DNA of 64,000 nucleotides, taken from assembly GCA_027924585.1 (NCBI GenBank), contig BSBM01000151.1:9891501-9955500 (forward strand), read 5' to 3'. The notes under the pieces were generated by a model. That model did no database searches. It saw only the letters and a list, made by a program, of their open reading frames with translations, and was not told the DNA's origin. How positions within the stretch are numbered: the stretch's first letter is position 1; each line of letters begins with the position of its first letter. This document shows positions 45,232 through 55,507 of this stretch, piece by piece. Source of the DNA: Larix kaempferi (taxonomy: Eukaryota > Streptophyta > Pinopsida > Pinales > Pinaceae). Made by a program: the position numbers and the translations under genes.

Positions 45232-47336
45232 TGTTCCAAAGTATTTAAATAACATATTTTTTTTAGAAGACCCAACTACACCATTGTGAATGACCTACCT
45301 CATCGGAATCCTTGTGAAACATTGATCGCAATGGCCTCACTCCTTGGTAATATTTTTGGGAGCACTCGTGGACACCATGATGACTCACTTGAACACCATG
45401 TAGTTCAATAAGCGACTTGACAACCTGGATGATCGGTACTCCACTCTTCAAGCACAACTCAAAGATATTGTTGTCTGGCAAGATAAATATATTGCCACAA
45501 TCAAGGACTCAGTCACATCCTCGAAAAATTTGGTGGACCCTCTGGTCAGTATGCAATACCAACTTAGTCAACTAGCAACTCACTTATTCCCAACTGATAA
45601 CCAATGGAGTGGAATAGATATACCTACTAAGGAATCTTCAACGGTAGGATATTTGCACCATAAAAAACCCTTTTTGGGTCCTCGCATCCATAAAACACCC
45701 CTCACTCATAACACTGGAACCACTTCCTAAAGTGGAAATGAACAAGTTTGATGGTTCTAACCCTTTGGTTGGGTCACCTAGATCGAACACTAATTTTCCC
45801 TCCATGGAATTATTGATAACATGATGAACCTTAGAGTGGGGGTGTTCTACTTGGACCCGAAATGATGGCAATGGTGGGAATGCCATAAAAAATTCTATGG
45901 AGACTATACAAGATGGATTTAGTTTGTTAAATCCATTTATGCTCATTTTGAGAGAGATACACACTATTTGGGACGGTTGACCAAGTTGAACCAAGCAAGC
46001 TAAGTAGTGGACTTTATCATAGCCTTTGAGAAATTATCAATACATACATAGGTCTTAACTGATTCTTTTTATAAAGAATGCTTCATTAGTGGAATTGGGG
46101 AAGATATTAGAGCACAAGTCAGGATGTACAAACCCACTACTTGGTTGGAGGCCTCTCAACGATCTAAAAATGTGGAGACAATAATCTATGCATAAGCTAG
46201 AAGACCCTCTTTCATGCATACCACTCGCCCTTCATAGGCCACTCTCCCAAACACCTTGTTTGCTCAACCCTTGAAAGTCTAGTGATTGTCTCTAGCACAA
46301 ATGGCAGTGTCAACAACACGAACATTATTATAATTGTGATGAGAAGTATGTCCATGGTCATAAATGTAAAAAACATAAATGATCTCAAATTGATGTCACC
46401 TCCTCCCCCTGATTAGAAGAAATCACAATAGAAGATAACCTTAAGTTAAATCTCGCCAATAATGACCCTAGCATTTTAGTAGAAGTGGAGCTCAAAGTTC
46501 ATAAAAAAGAACCACTAATCTCCCTTCATTCTTTATCTGGCACTTATGCTCCTCAAACCTCAAAACTTCTTTCTTACATCAAGCATTTGAAAGTAATTGT
46601 TTTGGTTGATAGAAGCAACACCCACAAATTTATTCATAGATGCATGGCTGAAGAATCCCATTGCTATGTCCACCTGATGCATAAATTTCAAATTATGATA
46701 GTAATGGAGGTATGATGAAATGTGGAGGTAGATGTGAGAATGTGAAACTCCAACCATGGGACTATCATCTCAAAACTCATATGTTTGTGATAGATATGGG
46801 TGGGTGTGATATAATTTTGGGGGCATAATGACCATGCACATTGGGGCCAATCACCATGGATTTCATGTAATTATACATGAGATTTACCATGAAGGATCAT
46901 GCACACACCCTCAAAGGGCTTAGTCAAGTTCCTAGAAAATCATTAGCTCTCACTATATGGAGAATTTATTAAAGAAAGGTCACTCTGGAATTATTTTCCA
47001 ATTCAATGCCATACAAGTTATGGATAGTCCTACATAAGAAATCCATCCTAACTTGGATTAGGTTTTGACCAAGCATCACAAGGTATTTGAGACACCACCT
47101 TGTTTAACCCCATTAAGAGGAGAGCATTATCATGGTATTTCGTTGATTTCAAGTAGTCAACCACCAAATGTGCATCCTTATAGACACCCTTTTGCACAAA
47201 AGAATGAAATTAAAAAGATTATTCATTAATTGTTGGAAGCAAGTGTCATACATCCCAACGCTAGCCCTTATTCATCACCAGTGGTCGTGGTCCTGAAAAA
47301 AGAAGCCACATGGTGCATGTTCCCAGAATTCCGTGA

Positions 47337-47636
47337 AGGGAAAATTTTAGGGAGACAATTGTTTTTAAAGTGTAGAAACCTTGGTGAATCTTACTCATTC
47401 TTAAACATCCAACCATAAAAATTTTGGTGATATTTTTGTAAAATAAATTAAATTTCTAAGGATTTTATATAGGTTATAGACAATTTTGGAGATATTTAGT
47501 GTAAAATATTTTTATGTCGTGGAATTTGGGTGAATGAGTTTAGAAAAAAATGGAAATTGGTGGATTTGTTTGGAAAAAAGGTCAAAAATTAGCCCATGGG
47601 CTCAATTTTGCCCCTAAAATTTTACCTGTTTTCTTG
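47337..47636. mobile_element. 300-bp TIR element (MITE-like) inside the Gypsy reverse transcriptase
   Basis: Separates the FPEFRE codons from the [11 protein letters not shown] codons, which are normally adjacent in Gypsy reverse transcriptase. Ends carry an imperfect inverted repeat: GGGAAAATTTTAGGGA at 47338-47353 against GCCCCTAAAATTTTACC at 47610-47626. No coding capacity. Any target duplication is at most two bases (TG). Confidence 0.65.
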
Positions 47637-47814
47637 CTCTCAATAAGCTAAAAATAAAGGACAAATTCCCAATCATGGTGGTTGATGACCTCTTGAATGA
47701 GCTTCATGGTGCCATGTTCTTTACCAAACTTGAAATTCACTCTAGATACCATCAATTCAAAATGAAGGAAGTTGATATCCCTAAGATTGCTTTCCACACA
47801 CACCAAAGATCATT

Positions 47815-48124
47815 GCATTGAGAGGAGGGAGGTGCTCTATAGCCTAGTATGGGGAATATGTTGTCATATAACATAGCGTTATGTTACCAAAAATAAAAAA
47901 GTAATTAAAAAAATCATGTAGTATCATAAAATAAAATAAAAATAAAACTAGCATAGGTCCATCATAAACTCATATTTATCAAGCACCAATAGGGATCAAA
48001 TTTCTAGAGCTGTAATTTTTTTGGTTGTGTACAAAAATTAAGTTAAAAAAAAATTACACCTCAAGAAATTGGATCCCTCTCAGTGCTTGATAGATTAGGG
48101 TTTAATATGGATCTATGTTGGTTA
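47815..48124 (+). mobile_element. Foldback/MITE-like element, copy 2, inserted in Gypsy reverse transcriptase
   Basis: Runs from 'gcattgagagga' to 'ggatctatgttgg'. It interrupts the reverse transcriptase between the THQRS and YEILVMPFGL codons. It contains the palindrome plus AT-rich tail in the opposite orientation to copy 1 at 11735-12102. The Gypsy gene gives the pre-insertion sequence, so the element boundaries are known to within a few bases. Confidence 0.75.
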
Positions 48125-50183
48125 TGAAATTTTGGTGATGCCCTTTGGACTTGCAATGCCCCATTACCTTATAGAGCCTCATGAACAAGATCTTTAGACC
48201 CCTCCTACACCACTTTGTGTTGGTATCCTTTGATGATATTTTGAGCTATAGTGCAAATTGGTAGGCACATGTGGAACATGTTAATAGAGTACTACAACTA
48301 CTCAAGGATAGATAATTATTTCTCAAGCTCAGTTCAAATGTGCTTTTGGTGCTTTCATAATAAAATATTTTGGTCACATTGTTAGTCAACATGGGGTGCA
48401 AGTGGATACAAAGGAAAATGAGTTAATCCAATATTGGACACAACCCATAACATTGAAAAGCTTACATGGCTTCCTAGGGCTTACTACAAAAAGATTGTGC
48501 AAGTTTTGGGAAGATAGTTGCCCCATTAATAGCCCTGCTAAAAAAATGCTTTTGTTTAGACTGTGGCTACAAAGCAAGCCTTTTTAGCTTTGAAAGAAGC
48601 TATGTGTACCACACCATTCTTAGTAGTACTCGATTTCATAGAGACTTTTTTATTGGAATGTGACATGTTAGGTCGTGCTCTAGGAGCAATACTCATGCAA
48701 GAAGGGAAACCCTTGGCCTTCACTAGTAAACAATTGTGAAGTCTGAATTTGGGTAAATACACTTATGAGAAAGAGATGGTGGTTATCCTTCATGCATTCG
48801 AAACTTGGCACCCCTATCTCATTGTTAGGCACTTTCAGATCAAAACATATCATCACAGTTTGAAGCATTTTTTGCAACGGAAACTGTTGTCTCCGAAGTA
48901 GCACAAATGGGTCACTAAGATGCTAGGGTATGATTATTAGATCATCTATAAAAGGGTAAACACAACGTGGTAGTAGATGTCTTGTCTAGAAAATATGAGG
49001 AAGACAGGTCTCTATTTGCTTTATCCTCATCAAAACTAGAATGGTTAGTAGAAGCACAACATGAGTGGTTCACCCATGATGAGGTGTCTTAGCTAGTCAA
49101 ACGACTTTAAGAGGATCACAATCCTCCCAAAGGATACACATGGAAACAAGAGACCTTGCTGGATAAAGGTAATAATTTCCTGGTACCAAATTCAACTTTG
49201 AAACACCAGATACTAGAAGAGGTGTGCTCATCTCCTATAGTAGGTCATTTAGGATTTCAAATAACCTATGAATGTACCAGAGGTGATCTTTCTTTTGGGT
49301 AGGGAAGAAAAAGGATATGCATACTTTTGTGGTTGAATGTGACACATGCTAAAGGAAAACATGTGAGATAGTAAAGACTCCTGGAGCATTGCAACCATTG
49401 CCTATCTTAACTACCACTTGGATGAACATCTCAATGGATATTATAGTAGGTATTCCAAAAGTAGGAAATACATCAATCTCCATGGTGTAGTCAATAAAAT
49501 TTCCAAATATGCTCACTTTTTTACCTTGCAACACTCCTGTACACCGATGATTGTTACCCAAGTTTTTTTGGATCAAGCTTCTAAGGTCCATGGTATGCCC
49601 ACTTCCATTATGTCAGATAGGGATCCTACTTTCACCATCAAATTTTGGAAAGAGTTGTTCAAACTACATGGCACCCAATTGCAAATGAACACATCTTATC
49701 ATCCCCAAATGGACGTCCAAACAAAAATAATCAACAGATTCCTAGAAACCTATTTGAGATGTTTTGCTTCGGAAAAACAACACCATTGGGTGTAGTGGTT
49801 ACCTCTGTATGAATGGTGATGTAATACCACTTATCATGATGCTACAAAAATGATCCCATATGAAGAAGTCTATGGACCACAACCACTTTTAGTAGTTTTA
49901 TATATCCCATGGACCTCAATGGTGCTTGTAGTGGATAGTATGCTCCACAATCGTATAGGCATTCTCTGCACACTTAAGTAAAATTTGGTTATGGCTCATA
50001 ATCACTTGAAACAAAAAGTTTACCAACATCACTCAGAACATTCCTTTGAAGTAGGGGATCAGGTGTTCCTTCATCTCTACCCATATAAGAAAACATCTCT
50101 CAAAGCTAAAGGTCATCAAAAGTTGGAATCAAAATTTTATGGCCCATATTAGATTATATAATGCATTGTACATGTGTATTACA

Positions 50184-50360
50184 AATCAATATAGATCCAT
50201 CTTACCTCTAGCTCTATAAAGCGTTGAGAGGGATAAAATCACTTGGTATGCAAACCCATCTTAGAGTGTTAAACTTGAGGAATGGTTTGCACCTCAAGGA
50301 ATTTGATCCCTCTCACTTCTTGATAGAGCTATAGTTAAGATTGATTTATGTTGGTTCCAA
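50184..50360. mobile_element. Foldback/MITE-like element, copy 3 (palindrome only)
   Basis: 'atatagatccatctta' at 50190 is mirrored by 'taagattgatttatgtt' near 50336. Inner arms share 'gagagggat' and 'tttgatccctctc'. It lacks the AT-rich tail of copies 1 and 2 and lies at the end of the decayed Gypsy coding region. Confidence 0.7.
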
Positions 50361-50428
50361 TCGCAACAACCACATCAAAATGGTGAATTGTAATAAAGTA
50401 ATCATGTTCAGTCCACATTACCACATCC

Positions 50429-50892
50429 ATGTGAAATGGCATGGATCTGTGCATGTGTTTAGATGTCAGAGTAACCTCTTGATGGATTATGTACTAATCA
50501 TGTGTATTTCCTAAATCATTTTTCACTACTATCATTGAAATCAATGTACCCTATTGTTTAGGGTTATATAATTGTTGAAATCAATGCAATTATTTGATTG
50601 ATTTAAATAATTTATGAGTGCATCATCACTAAAAATAATGCACCCTAATTGATTTCATTTGCAATAGATCATGCAATGCCCCATCCTATTAGTAATCTAT
50701 TGTGCATGGAACATTTGTGAATAAGTTCCATAATTCCTTTACATGAACTTCACATGCATGTAAAGATTATCCATGATTGGGGAAGTTGTCCCAGATCCTA
50801 ATTGGTTTCATGCAAAATGGCATGGATCTATGCATGGGTTTAGATGCAGGAATAATCTCTACATGGATTATGTAATGATCATATATAATTCT
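50429..50892. repeat. 381-bp tandem repeat, the host of LINE-2
   Basis: 'atggcatggatct' at 50437 recurs at 50818, and the order of motifs after it is the same. The second copy is cut by LINE-2 and resumes at 58344 with 'tatcattgaaatcaat' in register with 50538. This identifies the sequence before insertion. Confidence 0.85.
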
Positions 50893-50910
50893 TAAATCAT
50901 ATTTCACTAT
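50893..50910. repeat. Target-site duplication of LINE-2, at its 3' end
   Basis: TAAATCATATTTCACTAT, repeated exactly at 58344-58361. Confidence 0.95.
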
Positions 50911-51352
50911 TTTTTTCCAAGGAAAAAGTCAGTAATTTTATTTCATATAATGAACAAAATTACAATCAGCACATGTAAAAGAATCACTAAGATCCCTACA
51001 TTGTCATATATCTGTCTTATATCCACATCATAACAGATGTCCCAATAATCATATAAGTCTGTCCATGACAGCACACTAAATCCTATTACAGATTTCAATT
51101 GCTGTGTATCTGCAAGTATCAATGTACGACTATCTACAGCCCACTTTTACCCAAAAAATGAAATATATATCAGTTATGTCCATCGCTGGTTGTCTGCGCA
51201 GCTATGGTTCCGATCTTACTCCAGTATCTGTGTTAACAGACCACGTATATCCCAACAATAATATTGTATATGACTCACTGATATGCTGGTTCGCCTGCCT
51301 TAGAAAGACTGTCATTCAGCTAGTATGTAATTATGATCTGCCCGAAATTGTT

Positions 51353-54300
51353 CTAATCCGCCCCAAAGAACGGCCTGTGTGTATAACTGTAAATACCTTC
51401 CGTGGAATGTATCTTGATCCTCCATGTGCCAAAAGGCATAGTTTGATTTGTCGATTCTTTAGATAGCAGGTCAGCCATCCCATTACGCTCCCTGTATATA
51501 TGTGTGAATGTAATATAGTTAAATGCCAGTTTTAACCGTAATACCTCCTCCAAAATAGGTGAGAGAACCATTACATTACATTGTGTAATCTCCTTGGCCC
51601 ATTCAATTACAATCAGAGAATCGCCAAAAATCTGGAGAGTTAAACAACCCTGTTCAAGAGCGAAAAGCATCAATAATTTGAGAGACATCAGTTCAGCGTA
51701 GTTATTTGAGCCACTCCCCAAACCAGCCATTATATGAAAATAATGGGTCTCTGATTTGTGAAGAACTCCACCTCCGCCACATACCGATTGGTGGTTTATA
51801 GATGAGCCATCAAAATAATCCCACGGCATGGATTTATCAATTTTTTCCAAGGTCACAGGTCTGATGCGAGTCGCTTTTATAGTTGGCTTGTAATGTAGCA
51901 TAACAGCCACAGCTTGTGCCACGACCTGCTCCAAAGGGACCCGACAATCCTGGAATATGATCTTATTACGAGTGATCCATATGCCCCAGGCGAGTATACA
52001 GGGGACAGCCCGAAGCGTTGAATGTTTATGTTCTGTCCACCATAGTTGGAAGGCATCATGAAAGTCCACTCCCCGCCATCTCACGTTGAGTTCCAAATGT
52101 TTGCAGATGTCGGCCCACACAGCTTGTGTAAATCGACAGTGTACAAAAAGATGTGTGTTTGTCTCATCCGCTTCCTTACAAAGAGGACAGAACCCCGGAC
52201 CCTGTAAGAAACGCTTCTGTAGAATGTCCCATGTTGGTGCCTTATTTTCCAAAATAGCCCATGTGAGTAGTTTTGCCTTCCCCGGACACTTTAGTGTCCA
52301 CATATGTTTCCACCACCACACCAAATCCCTGTTATGAATATTTACATTCAGCTGAATATAACCGTGTTTTGGGGTGTATCTACCAGATGGATGGTGTTCC
52401 CAGATGAGTTCATCAATCCGATTTGTTAGGCGAATATTTGTGTATCTTAAGTTCCGAATATAATCCTCCCAAGCTCCAAGCATGTCATCTGGAATCTCAA
52501 GACGCTGTGCAGAGATCCAGCCCTGTTGCCATAGAGTGGATGCTCCCGAATGTGCAATATCAGCCAGAAAGTGACAGCCTCTATCTGCCAGAAAATTCCG
52601 TAATGCCACAGGTAAGACATGTCCACCTCTACAGCCCACCCAAGGATCCAGTCCAATACGAGTGTTTCTCCCATCCCCAATTCTCCACACTAATCCAGAT
52701 CCAATCAGATGAAAATTCTGGACCACTGCTTTCCAGACCAACGAGCAATTTGCCCGCGTCTTATTACCCTGCCGAATCCATTCATTAAGTGTTAATGGAG
52801 CAATGTATTTATGGTATACCACTCTGGTCCAGAGACTCTGTGTATGAATGATACGCCATGCCACCTTAGCCCCCAAGGCTTTTGCAAAAAGGAAGATATT
52901 CTTAAGGCCCCATCCTCCCAGTGCTTTGGGGACTGCAATCATATCCCATCTGGCCCACACCAAAGCCCGATTATCACCCTTGCCCTTCCAGAGAAAAGCA
53001 AAACACAGCCGCCGGATCTGCTCCAGTACTCCTTTGGGAATCCAAGCGAGGGACATCCAATACACTGGAATCGCTTCCAGAACTGATTTAACCAGGACCA
53101 GCCTCCCTGCCCGCGATAGCCAACGGTGACTCCAACCACGAAGTCGTTGTTCTAGTTTAGCAATTAGCCAGTGCCAATCAGCTTTCAAATATGCATTAGG
53201 TTTCAGGTGAAAACCAAGATACTTTAACCCAGCATCAAAATCAAGTGTCCTGTAGGGTAGTCTCATAGACATTCTGTTAATCTCCCCCTCGGTTAAATGC
53301 GAGCATGTGATCGTTGATTTATCAGTGTTTACTAACATACCCGCTGCCTCTTGCATCAAATTTAGGCCTTCAGCTACCTTATCAATATCCTGTTTCGAGC
53401 CATCACAGAAAATTAGTATGTCATCAACGAACAGGAGATGTGTGATATACATTACCTGGGATATGGATATGCCATGAAATGAACCATCAGCTTTGGCTTT
53501 CAATATAAATCGACTGAGGCCTTCAGCGACAAGGAGAAATAGCAGCGGTGACAGTGGGCATCCCTGTCGTAGGCCCCGACCGGCATGAAAGAATGGGCTC
53601 GCTGAACCATTTATCAGAACAGCAAAACTCACTGTGGTGATGCAGGCCATAATCCATCGTATAAATTCATAACAGAAGCCCAGGTGTGTTAGAAGCAACC
53701 GGATATAAAGCCAACTAACCCGATCAAATGCTTTGGACAGATCAATTTTGATCACAGCACCCTTCTGCTTCAGCACTTTCATAGTGTGTAAGCCTTCCTG
53801 TGCGACTCCAATTGCCTCGTGGATTTGACGGCCTTCCAAGAAACCAAACTGTTCACTAGATATATTCTGAGACAGGATAATCTTGAGTCTCCTCGCCATC
53901 ACCTTTGATATAATCTTATATATGCAGTTGCAGAGTGAGATAGGTCTGAATTCTTCAAAGCTTTCAGGCTTGTCCGTTTTAGGAATGAGGGCTAAAAAGG
54001 TCGAATTGAAGGGTCCATGTATAAATCCAGCCTTTCTAGATTCTTCCACCACATTCAAAAGATCTTCTCCGAGCAGATCAAAGAAGCCCAAGAAAAATTC
54101 TATAGGCCACCCATCAGGCCCCGGACTCTTATCTTTCTGAAAGGAGTGCATAACCAGCGAGAGCTCATCCGGCAACACCTCCCCCATTAACATAGTGTTC
54201 TCCTCCTCTCCTACAAAACGAGGGAAGAGCTGAGTCATCCGAATAACCTCAGCGATAGTGGCCCCAGGTTGTGCAGTGAATAGATCTTCAAAATGTCTTA

Positions 54301-55507
54301 CCCCCATATCAGCCAAACCATCAAAGCTGGATACCTGTTCCCCATCAGTAGAGGATAATTCCCAGATAGTATTTGAGTCTTTTCTCCCCTTTGCATAGGC
54401 TTGAAAAAACTTTGTGTTCTCGTCCCCACATTGAAGCCAGAGCGCTCTGCTTTTCATTCTCCACATCTCTTCTCTCTCGGACAGAATCACATTTCTGCAA
54501 CATTCCCACTCCAACAGCTCACCTTTCTGCACATCATCCAGATATCCCATGCCCCTGCTATGTAGTAAGCGATCAATATTAAGCTCAGCATCCCTCAGTT
54601 TCAGATCATCATTCCTGCGTTTTTCAGAGGCCCAGAGAATAGTGGTCTCTTTTATTCGCTTGAGGTTTTGTTGAAAGTGTACTCCCGCATGTTCCAGGGA
54701 CTCCCGTGGTCGATGAACCCACTGTGCCTGGACTAATTTAAGAAATTCCTCCTCCTTCAACCAGCTAGGATTGAATTTGAATGGACAGGGAGGTTTTTCT
54801 CGGCCACCTCTTAATTCCAGCAGGATTGGACAGTGATCTGAAACCCCCCCTGTCCCAACCCATTGTTTGACCACATCAACTCCCATGGCCAGCACATCAG
54901 TCACCAGAAATCTATCCAGCCTCTTAGCCACCCGTTGTTCGCCAGTTCTCTTATTCCTCCATGTGGGGGATAACCTGTTAGGTAGAATGTCAAGTAGGTC
55001 CTTCCTTGCAAAGGCTTGTATAAAGTAATTTGCTAGTGTATCCGGAACAGCCCGAGGCCCCCAAAATTCAGAAGTCCCCAGTGTAAGGTTGAGATCCCCG
55101 CCCAATATCACCTCCCTACCAGCAAAGATGTCCATACTAAGCAAAGAGTCCCAGAATCCTACCCTATTTAAATAGGGCCCATAGATATTGAGAACAGTGA
55201 TCCTCCTCCCCATCAATGCATCCCAGACTTCCAATCCAATACCAGAGGGAATGCCCCAAGAACATTCATACCTGCAGCTATTCATCTTCCAGCCTGTGGC
55301 CAGCCCTCCAGACCGTCCACGAGCATCCACAGCTATAAATTTCCAGCCAGTTAGCAGTAGTTCCAAAGCCCGAACAACCTCCTCACTGCCTCCCAAAGTT
55401 TCTTGTAACATTATAACATCCGGTTGATTTAATTCCACCAACCTCCGAAGTGACGATTTTTTAATGGGACTCGCCAACCCACGACAGTTGAATGATAATA
55501 ATTTCAT
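51353..55507 (-). CDS. LINE-2 ORF2: endonuclease, reverse transcriptase and RNase H polyprotein
   Basis: 1384 codons, uninterrupted. The endonuclease has SFNCRG, QET with Glu36, GGDLNLTLG and SDH at 223-225. The reverse transcriptase has FRPISLCN, IDLSKAFDRVSW, the RGLRQGCPLSPLLF block and FVDD at 693-696. A zf-RVT region has CPLCKEADETNTHLFVHC. RNase H has YFDGSS (Asp1233), NYAELMSL, IFGDSL and a late Asp in GMADLLSKE. Domain spacing is almost identical to LINE-1 (Asp1233 in both) although the sequences differ widely, so the two belong to different families of one clade. It starts within the ATGA overlap with ORF1. From general knowledge, an RNase H at this position marks the plant L1 lineages that gained an archaeal-like RNase H. 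Confidence 0.95.
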   Translation of the reverse strand: MKLLSFNCRGLASPIKKSSLRRLVELNQPDVIMLQETLGGSEEVVRALELLLTGWKFIAVDARGRSGGLATGWKMNSCRYECSWGIPSGIGLEVWDALMGRRITVLNIYGPYLNRVGFWDSLLSMDIFAGREVILGGDLNLTLGTSEFWGPRAVPDTLANYFIQAFARKDLLDILPNRLSPTWRNKRTGEQRVAKRLDRFLVTDVLAMGVDVVKQWVGTGGVSDHCPILLELRGGREKPPCPFKFNPSWLKEEEFLKLVQAQWVHRPRESLEHAGVHFQQNLKRIKETTILWASEKRRNDDLKLRDAELNIDRLLHSRGMGYLDDVQKGELLEWECCRNVILSEREEMWRMKSRALWLQCGDENTKFFQAYAKGRKDSNTIWELSSTDGEQVSSFDGLADMGVRHFEDLFTAQPGATIAEVIRMTQLFPRFVGEEENTMLMGEVLPDELSLVMHSFQKDKSPGPDGWPIEFFLGFFDLLGEDLLNVVEESRKAGFIHGPFNSTFLALIPKTDKPESFEEFRPISLCNCIYKIISKVMARRLKIILSQNISSEQFGFLEGRQIHEAIGVAQEGLHTMKVLKQKGAVIKIDLSKAFDRVSWLYIRLLLTHLGFCYEFIRWIMACITTVSFAVLINGSASPFFHAGRGLRQGCPLSPLLFLLVAEGLSRFILKAKADGSFHGISISQVMYITHLLFVDDILIFCDGSKQDIDKVAEGLNLMQEAAGMLVNTDKSTITCSHLTEGEINRMSMRLPYRTLDFDAGLKYLGFHLKPNAYLKADWHWLIAKLEQRLRGWSHRWLSRAGRLVLVKSVLEAIPVYWMSLAWIPKGVLEQIRRLCFAFLWKGKGDNRALVWARWDMIAVPKALGGWGLKNIFLFAKALGAKVAWRIIHTQSLWTRVVYHKYIAPLTLNEWIRQGNKTRANCSLVWKAVVQNFHLIGSGLVWRIGDGRNTRIGLDPWVGCRGGHVLPVALRNFLADRGCHFLADIAHSGASTLWQQGWISAQRLEIPDDMLGAWEDYIRNLRYTNIRLTNRIDELIWEHHPSGRYTPKHGYIQLNVNIHNRDLVWWWKHMWTLKCPGKAKLLTWAILENKAPTWDILQKRFLQGPGFCPLCKEADETNTHLFVHCRFTQAVWADICKHLELNVRWRGVDFHDAFQLWWTEHKHSTLRAVPCILAWGIWITRNKIIFQDCRVPLEQVVAQAVAVMLHYKPTIKATRIRPVTLEKIDKSMPWDYFDGSSINHQSVCGGGGVLHKSETHYFHIMAGLGSGSNNYAELMSLKLLMLFALEQGCLTLQIFGDSLIVIEWAKEITQCNVMVLSPILEEVLRLKLAFNYITFTHIYRERNGMADLLSKESTNQTMPFGTWRIKIHSTEGIYSYTHRPFFGAD
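55504..55507 (-). promoter_or_regulatory. ATGA stop-start overlap between LINE-2 ORF1 and ORF2
   Basis: On the minus strand the ORF2 ATG (55507-55505) overlaps the ORF1 TGA (55506-55504). Same junction as in LINE-1. Confidence 0.85.

Larger units (their letters stand above)
45232..50160 (+). pseudogene. Decayed Ty3/Gypsy gag-pol
   Basis: Plus strand, in order: gag (KFDGSNP near 45,740; a WTRF-like block near 45,900); zinc knuckle YYNCDEKYVHGHKCK at about 46,330-46,375; a protease remnant LVDRSNTHKFIH near 46,600, where the usual DSG is altered; reverse transcriptase (ASVIHPNASPYSSPVVVV near 47,240; [18 protein letters not shown] near 47,660; FDDIL near 48,235); RNase H (near 48,650-48,900); and integrase with SDRDPTFTIKFW and YHPQMDVQT at about 49,610-49,730. 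Frameshifts and stops throughout; non-functional. Interrupted by a small TIR element (47337-47636) and a foldback element (47815-48124). Confidence 0.88.
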
